Source of the DNA: CAVVAL01 sp963742725
GTDB taxonomy: Bacteria > Actinomycetota > Actinomycetes > Mycobacteriales > Cryptosporangiaceae
NCBI GenBank assembly: GCA_963742725.1
Contig: CAVUMX010000005.1
Coordinates: forward strand, 1 to 40,391
DNA length: 40,391 nt
Direction: 5' to 3'
Positions 22,895-30,654 of this stretch are shown here, one piece after another. Numbering within the stretch: position 1 is the stretch's first letter; each line of letters begins with the position of its first letter. The position numbers were made by a program, and so were the translations under genes. The notes beneath the pieces were generated by a model. The model was not told where the DNA came from. It did not search any database and saw nothing but the letters and a program-made list of their open reading frames with translations.

Positions 22895-23284
22895 GTGCTG
22901 GTATTCCTGCGGAGATGGTTCACGTCGGCGGGGATCAGTGCTGTCGGGACCACGCCCGACTACCGCTTCTCGCTCGCCAACGAGCGCACGTTCCTGGCGT
23001 GGATCCGTACCGCGCTGGCGCTGGTCGGCGGCGGTATCGCGGTCGACCAGTTCCTTCCGGACCTCGATCCGGCCTACCTCCGGACGGCGATCGCGGTGGC
23101 GCTGATCGTCCTCGGCGGGTTCGCGGCGGGCCGGGCGGTGATCCGGTGGGTCCAGTCCGAGCGGGCGATCCGGCTCGGCGAGGATCTGCCGCCGTCCCGG
23201 TTCCCCGGCGTGCTGGCCGCCGTCCTCGGCCTCGGCGCCGTTTTCATTGCCGTAGCGATCAGCATCAGGCCACTCATTCAGTGA
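22895..23284 (+). CDS. DUF202 (YidH-like) membrane protein
   Basis: A 129-residue protein with the DUF202 signature DYRFSLANERTFLAWIRTALALVGGGIAVDQF and further helices (AIAVALIVLGGFAAGRAVI, VLAAVLGLGAVFIAVAI). DUF202 proteins are small inner-membrane proteins of unknown function, often in pairs. GTG 22895 is the start. Its TGA overlaps the GTG of the next gene (GTGA), so the two are translated together. Confidence 0.88.
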   Translation: MLVFLRRWFTSAGISAVGTTPDYRFSLANERTFLAWIRTALALVGGGIAVDQFLPDLDPAYLRTAIAVALIVLGGFAAGRAVIRWVQSERAIRLGEDLPPSRFPGVLAAVLGLGAVFIAVAISIRPLIQ

Positions 23285-23583
23285 CACAGAACCAGCTGAA
23301 TCCGGAGCGGACCGATCTGGCGTGGCGGCGGTCGGTCCTGACGGCGGCGGTGACCGCGCTGCTGGCGGTTCGCGCGGCGCTCGTCCACTGGCCCGGGCCT
23401 GTCGCCGCGGTGGCCGTGGTCGCCCTCGGCGCCGCCGTCGGGCTGATCGCTCTCGTCGGGCGGCGCCGGGGTGACGTGCTGGCCGCCGGTCCGGTACGGG
23501 TGCTGACGCGGCGGGTGTGGCTGGCGGCCGTCGCGGCGCTGGTGATCACCGCGATCGGCCTCGCCGCCGTCCTCAGCCCTTGA
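23281..23583 (+). CDS. Second DUF202-type membrane protein
   Basis: A 100-residue protein. The DUF202-like start QLNPERTDLAWRRSVLTAAVTALLAVRAALVHW mirrors the ANERTFLAWIRT motif of its neighbour, and three hydrophobic segments follow. Start GTG 23281 overlaps the previous stop. Its end overlaps the convergent PotD-like gene by 11 bp. The pair probably forms a hetero-oligomer; function unknown. Confidence 0.82.
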   Translation: MTQNQLNPERTDLAWRRSVLTAAVTALLAVRAALVHWPGPVAAVAVVALGAAVGLIALVGRRRGDVLAAGPVRVLTRRVWLAAVAALVITAIGLAAVLSP

Positions 23584-24760
23584 TCTCGGACCAGGCCTTC
23601 GTCCACGCCGCGTAGTCGGTGCACGTGACGGTGCGGCCGTCGAGGCACTTCTTGGTGGGCGTGCGCCAGTACCAGACCTTCGCGTAGTACGGCTCGTCGG
23701 TGGCGTGGAACGCCGTGCAGAACGCCTTGTCTGCGGTCTGCGCGCAGGCCTTGCCGTTCGACGGCGCCTGGCCGTGCCACTCCGCCGCCTTGGCGTTCGC
23801 CTCGGGCGACAGGATGTGGTCGAACCACTTGTACGCGCAGTTCGGGTGCTTCGCCTTGGCCGCGACCATCCACGTGTCCGACCAGCCGGTCGTGCCCTCG
23901 GTCGGGATGGCCGACTGCACCGGCACCTTCTGGGTCTGGGCCAGCCGGGCGATGGCCTGCCACGTCGAGCCGACGACCGCGGTGCCGGCCTTGAACTCCT
24001 GCACCTGGGCGTTGAAGTCCGTCCAGTACGTGACGGTCCGCGCCTTCAGCAGGTCGGTGACAGCGCGGAACTGCTGCTCGTCCAGCGAGTACGGGTCGGT
24101 GATGCCGAGGGCCGGCGTGGTCTTCATCATGTAGACGGCCGCGTCGGCGATGGACATCGGCGAGTCGTGCAGGCTCAGCTTGCCCTGGTACGTGGACGCG
24201 TCGCCGAACACGACGTCCCAGGACTGGGGCGCGGGCTTCACGAGGTCCGTCCGCCACATGAGCAGGTTGGCGCTACGGCCGTGCGGTACGCCGTACGCCT
24301 TCCCGTCGAAGGAGTTCCACGGCTTGTCCTTGAGGCCGTCCACCACGTCCGCGTAGTTCGGGACGAGGCCGGTGTTGACGGGTGCCACGGCGCCGTCGGC
24401 GATCAGGCTCCCCGTGATGTCGCCGGCCGCGGCCACCGCGTCGTAGGCGCCGGACTTCGTCAGCTTCAGCGCCTCCTCGGAGGTCTGCGCGACGGTCACG
24501 TTCACCTTGCATCCGCTCGACTGCTCGAACGGGGTCACCCAGTTGGCCTTGGCGTCCGTCGAGCCGTTCTCGACGTAACCGGCCGGGGCGACCAGGTTCA
24601 GCTGGCCCTCACCCTCGCCGACCTGCTCCAACGCGGCGATCTCCGGTGGACCGTCCGCCTTGTCGTCGGACTTGTCGGAGGCGTCGCCGGTGCACCCGGT
24701 AGCCGCCAGTACGAGTGCCGCCGCGACGGCCGTCACCTTCAAGCTATCTCGGTAATTCAC
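23573..24760 (-). CDS. PotD-like ABC transporter substrate-binding lipoprotein
   Basis: A 395-residue exported lipoprotein with lipobox LAATGC (cysteine at 23) behind a short hydrophobic signal. The periplasmic-binding-protein type 2 fold resembles polyamine-binding PotD/PotF: LNLVAPAGYVENG, WVTPFEQSSGCKVNVTVAQTSEE, AVAPVNTGLVPNYADV, YGVPHGRSANLLMWRTD and a C-terminal Cys-rich segment. It probably captures putrescine, spermidine or a related amine. It follows the aldehyde dehydrogenase by 46 bp on the same strand and is likely in its operon, but no ABC permease or ATPase gene is adjacent. The start is GTG 24760. Confidence 0.9.
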   Translation of the reverse strand: MNYRDSLKVTAVAAALVLAATGCTGDASDKSDDKADGPPEIAALEQVGEGEGQLNLVAPAGYVENGSTDAKANWVTPFEQSSGCKVNVTVAQTSEEALKLTKSGAYDAVAAAGDITGSLIADGAVAPVNTGLVPNYADVVDGLKDKPWNSFDGKAYGVPHGRSANLLMWRTDLVKPAPQSWDVVFGDASTYQGKLSLHDSPMSIADAAVYMMKTTPALGITDPYSLDEQQFRAVTDLLKARTVTYWTDFNAQVQEFKAGTAVVGSTWQAIARLAQTQKVPVQSAIPTEGTTGWSDTWMVAAKAKHPNCAYKWFDHILSPEANAKAAEWHGQAPSNGKACAQTADKAFCTAFHATDEPYYAKVWYWRTPTKKCLDGRTVTCTDYAAWTKAWSEIKG

Positions 24761-24806
24761 CCGGCCACCGTAACGCGCGCCCGCACTGCCTTCTTAAAAG
24801 CGCAGG

Positions 24807-26249
24807 TCAGAGCTGTACTCCGGTCAGGACCATGACGCGTTCGTAGGTGTAGTCGGCCATCGCCGAGCGCAGGCCCTCGCGGCCGATCCCGGACCCCTTG
24901 ACGCCGCCGTACGGCATCTGGTCGGCCCGGAAACTCGGCACGTCGCCGACGATCACGCCGCCGACCTCCAGCGTGGTGTGGGCCGCGAACGAGGTCTGGA
25001 GGTTGTGGGTGAACACGCCGGCCTGGAGGCCGTAGTCCGAGTCGTTGACCATCGCGAACGCCTCGTCCGGCCCGTCGAAGGGAGTGACGGTCAGCACGGG
25101 ACCGAACACCTCCTCACGCGTGACCTTGGCGTCGCGCGGGGCGTCGACGACCACGGTCGGGGCGTAGGTCACACCGTCCCTGGTGCCGCCGGTCAGCACC
25201 TTCGCGCCGGCCTGTACGGCCTCGTTGACCCACTCCTCGACACGTTCCGCCGCCTCAACGTTGATCAGCGGGCCGACGTCCGTGGCGTCGTCGCCCGGGT
25301 CGCCGGTCTTCAACGCCTCGACCTTGGCGACCAGGCGGGGCAGGAACTCGTCGTAGACCGCACGGTCGACGAACACGCGCTGGACGGAGATGCAGGACTG
25401 GCCGGCCTGGTAGTTGGAGAACGTGGCGATGCGGGTGGCGGCCCAGTCCAGGTCGGCGTCGGCGGCGTAGTCGGCGCACACCACGGCGGCCGCGTTCCCG
25501 CCCAGCTCAAGGGTGACGTGCTTGCGCGGCACACTGTCCTTGATGGACCAGCCGACCGGCCCGGACCCGGTGAACGAGACCACCGGCAGGCGCGGGTCGG
25601 CGGTGAGGGCGGCGGCCCGGTCGTTCGGCACGGTGAGGACGGAGACCATGCCGGCGGGCAGGTCCGTGTCGGCCAGCAGCTCGCCGAGCAGCAACGCGGT
25701 GAGCGGGGTCTTCGGCGCCGGCTTGAGGACGATCGGCGCACCGACCGCCACCGCCGGCGCGATCTTGTGCGCGACCAGGTTCAGCGGGAAGTTGAAGGGT
25801 GAGATGCCGAGGATCGGACCGTGCGGCACGCGCTTCACCACGCCGATGCGGCCCGTCGCCGACGGATCGGTGTCCAGGCGCTGGAGTTCGCCGCTGAATC
25901 GGCGCGCCTCCTCCGCCGCCCAGCGGAACGTCGAGATGCCACGGCTGACTTCCAGGCGGGCCCACTTCAGCGGCTTGCCGTTCTCCGCCGTGATCAGCTG
26001 CGCGATCTCCTCCGCCCGGTCGGCGAGGCTCTTGGACACGTGGTCCAACGCGGCCGCCCGGACGTGCGCCGGCAACGCCCTGGCCTCGGCCGTCACCGCG
26101 TGGGCAGCGGCGACCGCCTGCTCGACCTGGGCCTCGGTCGGCACCGCCACCTCGGCGACCGCTCGCCCGTCGTACGGGTGCGTGACCGTGTACGTCTCGT
26201 CCCCCGTCGACGCGCGGCCAGCCAGCCAGAACGGCGTGATCTCGGGCAT
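24807..26249 (-). CDS. Aldehyde dehydrogenase, probable aminobutyraldehyde/succinate-semialdehyde type
   Basis: A 480-residue NAD(P)-dependent enzyme. Catalytic C286 is in YQAGQSCISVQRV, E248 in VTLELGG, and N153 in SPFNFPLN; SFTGSGPVG (225-233) is the cofactor loop, and EVFGPVLTV the late conserved Glu. Context with GabT, PucR and a PotD-like protein suggests oxidation of succinate semialdehyde or of the aminobutyraldehyde made from putrescine. The divergence of the sequence within the family does not let me choose. A hairpin separates it from pucR upstream, so it likely has its own promoter. It is probably co-transcribed with the binding-protein gene. Confidence 0.92.
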   Translation of the reverse strand: MPEITPFWLAGRASTGDETYTVTHPYDGRAVAEVAVPTEAQVEQAVAAAHAVTAEARALPAHVRAAALDHVSKSLADRAEEIAQLITAENGKPLKWARLEVSRGISTFRWAAEEARRFSGELQRLDTDPSATGRIGVVKRVPHGPILGISPFNFPLNLVAHKIAPAVAVGAPIVLKPAPKTPLTALLLGELLADTDLPAGMVSVLTVPNDRAAALTADPRLPVVSFTGSGPVGWSIKDSVPRKHVTLELGGNAAAVVCADYAADADLDWAATRIATFSNYQAGQSCISVQRVFVDRAVYDEFLPRLVAKVEALKTGDPGDDATDVGPLINVEAAERVEEWVNEAVQAGAKVLTGGTRDGVTYAPTVVVDAPRDAKVTREEVFGPVLTVTPFDGPDEAFAMVNDSDYGLQAGVFTHNLQTSFAAHTTLEVGGVIVGDVPSFRADQMPYGGVKGSGIGREGLRSAMADYTYERVMVLTGVQL

Positions 26250-26369
26250 CGGATGCTCCTCCGGTCGCGAATCCTGCTCACGAGGCTATTACCCGCTCCG
26301 GCGCGGAACATTGTCCGTGACGGCCAACATTTCGCCGGCTGACCTGCCGCTACGGCGCCTCCCGGAAGT

Positions 26370-26409
26370 GTGTGGGATTCCGTGAGCTATAACTCGCGAA
26401 ATCCCACAC
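26370..26409. terminator. Hairpin after pucR
   Basis: GTGTGGGATT (26370-26379) pairs with AATCCCACAC (26400-26409); inside it CGTGAG and CTCGCG add six more pairs after a single mismatch around loop CTATAA. The 17-bp stem lies 3 bp after the pucR stop and 120 bp before the aldehyde dehydrogenase start. It probably terminates pucR; an alternative is an operator for the dehydrogenase operon. Confidence 0.6.
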
Positions 26410-26412
26410 GCT

Positions 26413-27903
26413 TCAGGGGCGGCGCGTCGCGGACAGGGCGAGCCACAGCTCCATCCGGGTACCGGCGTCGGCGAGGGGACGCCCGAGCAGGCGTTCGACC
26501 CGGCCCATGCGGTACCGGAGCGTGTGGCGGTGGACGCCGAGTTCGGCCGCGGCGGTGTCCCACTGGCCGTTGTGCGCCAGCCACACGCGCAGCGATTCGA
26601 CGAGCGACCCGCGGGCCTGCGCCCCGTACTCGGCGAGCGGCGCGAGCAGCGATTCGGCGTACGCCCGGACGGCGTCGCCCGCCAGGAGACCGAGCAGGCC
26701 GCCCTCGGTGATCTCGCCGTACGGCACGTACCGCCGCTCGTCCCGGCGGGCGACGGCGAGAGCGCGGCTGGCCTGGTCGTACCCGGCGCCGAGGCCGGTG
26801 AACGGGACCGGCGACGAGAGTCCGGCCAGGACATCGGCGCGGCGGGTCACCAGGCTGTGCAGGGCTTCCGTGCCCGCGCCGGCCGGGACGGCCACCGTCA
26901 CGTCGTTCTCGCCGAGCCGGATCAGGGCCGGCGGCAGCGCGTCTTCGAGCGCCGTGACCACCTCCTCGGACGCGGGCGCGACGGCCGCGACGTGCCACTC
27001 CCCCTCGACGGCCGATCCGAGCAGGACGGTCGCCGTGGCTCGGACGGCGTCGGCGCTGTCGCCGTCGAGAGCGAGGTCCAGGACGGCCGACCGCAGGGCT
27101 CGTTCGGCCCCGGCGAGCTGCCGGGACCGTTCGAGCGCCAGGGCCAGTAGCGGGACAGCAAGGGTGACGACCGTCCGGTCCACCGCCGACAGCCGCCCCT
27201 CGGTACCGGCGGCGAGGAACCCGCGGAGCCGTCCCCCGGCGCCGAGCCCCTGGATCACGACCTCCCGCCCGCCTTCCGCCAGCGCCGCCGACGAGCGCGG
27301 ACCGTGCCCGCGCAGGCGCGCCAGCTCCCCGGCCAGGGCGGCGGCGCGCTGGCGGGCGGACGCCGGCTGGGCGTGGACCGGGCGGCCGGCGGCGTCGGTG
27401 AGCACGGCCCAGCCCTTGATGAGGCGGGCCAGCGTGGCGACGACGGCCGCGGCGCCGTCCGGGTCGAGGGCGGCTCGGGTCAGGGCGTGCTGGGCGTCGT
27501 ACGCGGCGGCAAGGGTTTCGTACTGCTCCCTGGCCACGGCGCTCGCGACGGCCTTGGAAATCGCGAGGAACGGCACCGGACGAGGCACGATCAGCAGCGG
27601 CAACCCGTGTTCCACACAGGCGCGGCGGAGAGCGGCCGGCACCGTCCGGTGGACCACGCCGATGCCGAACCCCAGGCCGACCACGCCCGTCTCGACGAGC
27701 CGTTCGACGTACCCGGTCGTCATCCCGGCCTTGAGCCCCATGCCGGTGATGAGCAGCAGCTCGCCGCCTTCGAGGTACTCGGTCGGATCCGCGAGTTCGC
27801 TGACGTGGACCCAGCGCACCTGCGTTCCCAGCCGGTCCTCGCCGGCCTCCACCGTGAGGGCGAGCGACGGATCGGCGACGAGTTGTGCCAGCGTGAGCGC
27901 CAT
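26413..27903 (-). CDS. PucR-family transcriptional regulator
   Basis: A 496-residue regulator. It has an N-terminal PucR domain (MALTLAQLVADPSLALTVEAGEDRLGTQVRWVHVSELADPTEYLEGGELLLITGMGL), a CdaR GGDEF-like middle region, and a C-terminal Fis-type HTH (SLRVWLAHNGQWDTAAAELGVHRHTLRYRMGRVERLLG). PucR proteins sense nitrogen compounds; in Streptomyces and other bacteria, family members near gabT activate GABA catabolism. It is divergent from gabT with a 120-bp shared promoter region carrying a GTTG/CAAC repeat. ATG 27903 begins the conserved domain; an earlier in-frame ATG at 27933 is possible. Confidence 0.92.
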   Translation of the reverse strand: MALTLAQLVADPSLALTVEAGEDRLGTQVRWVHVSELADPTEYLEGGELLLITGMGLKAGMTTGYVERLVETGVVGLGFGIGVVHRTVPAALRRACVEHGLPLLIVPRPVPFLAISKAVASAVAREQYETLAAAYDAQHALTRAALDPDGAAAVVATLARLIKGWAVLTDAAGRPVHAQPASARQRAAALAGELARLRGHGPRSSAALAEGGREVVIQGLGAGGRLRGFLAAGTEGRLSAVDRTVVTLAVPLLALALERSRQLAGAERALRSAVLDLALDGDSADAVRATATVLLGSAVEGEWHVAAVAPASEEVVTALEDALPPALIRLGENDVTVAVPAGAGTEALHSLVTRRADVLAGLSSPVPFTGLGAGYDQASRALAVARRDERRYVPYGEITEGGLLGLLAGDAVRAYAESLLAPLAEYGAQARGSLVESLRVWLAHNGQWDTAAAELGVHRHTLRYRMGRVERLLGRPLADAGTRMELWLALSATRRP

Positions 27904-27915
27904 CCGCTCAGCGTA

Positions 27916-27934
27916 GTTGTCCACCACGGCCAAC
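27916..27934. promoter_or_regulatory. Inverted repeat in pucR/gabT promoter region
   Basis: GTTGTCC and GGCCAAC flank ACCAC, pairing at 6 of 7 positions, 13 bp upstream of the pucR start and about 90 bp upstream of gabT. This is a candidate PucR operator for both genes; inferred from position and symmetry. Confidence 0.35.
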
Positions 27935-28023
27935 GACCCTCACCGATCTGCGCCGCCGCGACATCTGCCTGTACCCGCCCCGCGTCGTAGCGTGGACGGA
28001 CCGACGATTTCCGGAGGCTGACC

Positions 28024-29409
28024 ATGACCGACTTCTCCGCTGCTGGGGACCAGGTGCCGACGCCCGTCACCGGCGGCCCCGGGCTGCCGCAGGAGCGACG
28101 CCTCGTCACGGAGATCCCGGGCCCCCGCTCGAAGGCCCTGCTGGAGCGGCGCACCGCGGCGGTCGCGGGCGGCGTCGGAGTCGGCCTGCCCGTGTTCATC
28201 ACGGCGGCGGGCGGCGGGGTCCTCGTCGACGTGGACGGCAACTCGCTGATCGACTTCGGGTCCGGTATCGCCGTGGTCAACGTCGGCAACGCGAACCCGG
28301 CCGTCGCGGCGGCGGTGGCCGAGCAGGCTGCGGCGTTCACGCACACCTGTTTCATGGTGACGCCGTACGAGGGGTACGTGGCGGTGTGCGAGGCGCTGAA
28401 CCGTCTCACCCCTGGTGACCACGAGAAGCGGTCCGCGCTGTTCAACTCGGGCGCCGAGGCCGTCGAGAACGCGGTGAAGATCGCCCGTGCGCACACCCGC
28501 CGGCAGGCGGTCGTGGTGTTCGACCACGGCTACCACGGCCGCACCAACCTGACGATGGCGCTGACCGCGAAGAACATGCCGTACAAGCACTCGTTCGGAC
28601 CGTTCGCCCCCGAGGTGTACCGGGCGCCGATGAGCTACCCGTACCGCGACGCCGCCGCCGGCCTGGACCCGTCCGGTGCCGCCGCTGCCGCGCGGGCGAT
28701 CTCGGTGATCGACAAGCAGGTCGGGGCCGGCAACGTGGCGTGCGTGGTGATCGAGCCGATCCAGGGCGAGGGCGGGTTCATCGACCCGGCGCCCGGGTTC
28801 CTGCCGGCGATCGCCGAGTACTGCCGGGCCAACGGCATCGTGTTCGTCGCGGACGAGATCCAGACCGGTTTCGCCCGTACCGGCGACCGCTTCGCGTGCG
28901 ATCACGAAGGCGTCGTCCCGGATCTGATCACCACGGCCAAGGGCATCGCGGGCGGGCTGCCGCTGGCGGCCGTCACCGGCCGCGCCGAGATCATGGACGC
29001 GGCACACGCCGGCGGGCTCGGCGGCACCTACGGCGGCAACCCGGTCGCGTGCGCCGCCGCGCTGGCCGCCATCGGGACGATGGAGTCCGAGGACCTGACG
29101 GCGCGCGCACGGGAGATCGGCGAGACCCTGACCGGACGGCTCCGCGAGCTGGCGGCGCAGTTCCCAGTGATCGGCGAGGTACGGGGCCGGGGCGCGATGG
29201 TGGCGGTGGAGCTGGTCCGTCCGGGGACGACGGAGCCGGACGCGGCGGCCACCGCTGCCGTGAACAAGGCGTGCCACGCGGCCGGGCTCGTGACGCTGAC
29301 GTGCGGGACGTACGGCAACGTGCTGCGGTTCCTGCCGCCGCTGGTCATCGGCGACGCGCTCCTCAAGGAGGGCCTGGACGTCCTCGCCGACGCCTTCGCT
29401 GCCCTGTAG
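28024..29409 (+). CDS. gabT: 4-aminobutyrate aminotransferase
   Basis: A 461-residue class-III PLP aminotransferase that converts GABA and 2-oxoglutarate to succinate semialdehyde and glutamate. The Schiff-base lysine is K306 in ITTAKGIAGGLPL, the PLP aspartate is in VADEIQTGFARTG (D277), with NSGAEAVENAVKIAR, DHGYHGRTNLTMALT and VVIEPIQGEGGF around. GGAGG precedes ATG 28024 by 6 bases. It is divergent from PucR and clustered with an aldehyde dehydrogenase that can take its product. The regular length and motif set suggest an intact enzyme, unlike the related rocD at the window's left end. Confidence 0.94.
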   Translation: MTDFSAAGDQVPTPVTGGPGLPQERRLVTEIPGPRSKALLERRTAAVAGGVGVGLPVFITAAGGGVLVDVDGNSLIDFGSGIAVVNVGNANPAVAAAVAEQAAAFTHTCFMVTPYEGYVAVCEALNRLTPGDHEKRSALFNSGAEAVENAVKIARAHTRRQAVVVFDHGYHGRTNLTMALTAKNMPYKHSFGPFAPEVYRAPMSYPYRDAAAGLDPSGAAAAARAISVIDKQVGAGNVACVVIEPIQGEGGFIDPAPGFLPAIAEYCRANGIVFVADEIQTGFARTGDRFACDHEGVVPDLITTAKGIAGGLPLAAVTGRAEIMDAAHAGGLGGTYGGNPVACAAALAAIGTMESEDLTARAREIGETLTGRLRELAAQFPVIGEVRGRGAMVAVELVRPGTTEPDAAATAAVNKACHAAGLVTLTCGTYGNVLRFLPPLVIGDALLKEGLDVLADAFAAL

Positions 29410-29446
29410 CGGCGCGCTCCGGCCGCGGCGGGGCAGGATGGGGGCC

Positions 29447-30151
29447 ATGATCCTGACGCGGCGGTTCCGGGGGCCGGACCGGTCCGGCAATGGCGGGTAC
29501 ACGGGCGGGCTCCTCGCGGGCGCGCTCGGTACGGCGACGACGACGGTCACGTTGCGCAAGCCACCGCCGCTCGATACCGAGCTGGACGTGCAGCCGGACG
29601 GCGACGGCGTGCGCCTGGTGCACGGGGACGACGTCGTTGCGACGGCCGCGCCTGGCGAGCTGTCCCGTCCGGTGCCTGAGCCGGTGGCGTACGAGGCGGC
29701 GCTCGGGGCCGTGGCGAGCTACGGCGGGTTCGTGACCCATCCGTTCGCGGGTTGCTTCACGTGCGGCCCGGACCGGAAGGACGGCGACGGGCTGCGCATC
29801 TTCCCTGGTCACGTCGGCGACGGTGTCGCTGCGCCGTGGGTGCCGCACGCGAACTTCGCGGGCGAGGACGGCGCTGTGCCGGCCGAGATCGTGTGGGCGG
29901 CGCTGGACTGTCCGGGCGGGTGGTCGTTCGATCTGACGGGTCGTCCGATGGTGCTGGGCCGTATGACGGCGACGGTCGGCGAGGTACCGGCGGTCGGCGA
30001 GGAATGCGTCGTCGTCGGCCAGGCCATCAGCATGGACGGCCGGAAGGGCCAGACCGCATCGGCCCTCTACGGCGCCGACGGCCGCCTGCTGGCTCAGGCC
30101 GAGCAGGTCTGGATCGCCGTGGACCCGGCCGTGATCAACGCCCTCCGCTAA
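29447..30151 (+). CDS. Hotdog-fold thioesterase-like protein
   Basis: A 234-residue protein beginning MILTRRFRGPDRSGNGGYTGG. The N-terminal strand ending in GGLLAGAL matches the acyl-binding helix of hotdog proteins. A conserved CFTCGPDRKDGDGLRIFPG motif (about 104-122) is typical of an actinobacterial PaaI/hotdog-like family of unknown substrate. ATG 29447 is favoured over ATG 29438 because GGATGGGGG then lies at proper distance. It starts 37 bp after gabT on the same strand and may be co-transcribed, but nothing links it to GABA use. Confidence 0.8.
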   Translation: MILTRRFRGPDRSGNGGYTGGLLAGALGTATTTVTLRKPPPLDTELDVQPDGDGVRLVHGDDVVATAAPGELSRPVPEPVAYEAALGAVASYGGFVTHPFAGCFTCGPDRKDGDGLRIFPGHVGDGVAAPWVPHANFAGEDGAVPAEIVWAALDCPGGWSFDLTGRPMVLGRMTATVGEVPAVGEECVVVGQAISMDGRKGQTASALYGADGRLLAQAEQVWIAVDPAVINALR

Positions 30152-30206
30152 CCGGCAACGGCCCCCGCGCCGACGCCCCCCATTGCCGAACATCCAGATA
30201 GAGCCC

Positions 30207-30248
30207 TTGATCGAAAGCTCTTGATCTAAAGGTTTTGATCTAAACCTG
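30207..30248. repeat. Three 14-bp-spaced TTGATC(G/T)AAA elements
   Basis: Cores TTGATCGAAA, TTGATCTAAA and TTGATCTAAA begin at 30207, 30221 and 30235, exactly 14 bp apart, in an AT-rich island of an otherwise GC-rich region. They look like operator units for a winged-helix or MarR-type protein. No gene start faces them: they lie between two convergent gene ends. Confidence 0.6.
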
Positions 30249-30250
30249 GA

Positions 30251-30348
30251 GCCCGCTGAGGTGCACGTATCGCCGCCGCCGCACAAGCCGACGCGTGCTC
30301 AGGCACGCAAGGCGCGGAGAGGGCGGCGAGACGTGTGCCTCAGCGGGC
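30251..30348. repeat. 18-bp interrupted inverted repeat in convergent gap
   Basis: GCCCGCTGAGGTGCACGT (30251-30268) is complementary to ACGTGTGCCTCAGCGGGC (30331-30348) with two mismatches, separated by 62 bp. The right arm runs into TCAGCGGGCCGCCTT at 30340-30354, which is repeated at 30358-30372 across the stop of the small ParB-like gene. It may terminate the flanking transcripts or be a rearrangement scar. Confidence 0.5.
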
Positions 30349-30357
30349 CGCCTTATA

Positions 30358-30654
30358 TCAGCGGGCCGCTTTGTAGACGCGGACGTGGATGCTCGTGCGT
30401 TGTTGCAAGGCGGCTCGCACTGCGCGGTGGAGGCCGTCTTCGAGGTAGAGGGTGTTGTCGTGTTCGACGACGTGGGGGAAGAGGTCGCCGTAGAAGGTGG
30501 AGTCTTCGGCGAGTAGCCGGTCGAGCGCGAGTTCGCGTTTGGTGGTGACGAGTTCGGCGAGGCGTACGGGGCGGGGTGGGATGTCGGCCCATTCGCGCAG
30601 GCTGAGGCCGTGGTCTGGGTACGGTCGGCCGTCGCTGACCGCCTTGAAGATCAA
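30358..30654 (-). CDS. Small conserved ParB-N-like protein
   Basis: A 98-residue protein, MIFKAVSDGRPYPDHGLSLR at the start, with LAELVTTKRELALDRLLAED and the phrase VVEHDNTLYLEDGLHRAVRAALQQR. The DGLHRAVRAAL segment is like the ParB/Srx fold motif GxHR in which a nucleotide or DNA is bound, and resembles short conserved proteins of Streptomyces-type genomes annotated as ParB-like or hypothetical. It lacks the helix-turn-helix of true ParB. Its last 15 bp are present twice 18 bp apart, so an extra KAAR-stop copy lies beyond the stop. Function unknown. Confidence 0.75.
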   Translation of the reverse strand: MIFKAVSDGRPYPDHGLSLREWADIPPRPVRLAELVTTKRELALDRLLAEDSTFYGDLFPHVVEHDNTLYLEDGLHRAVRAALQQRTSIHVRVYKAAR

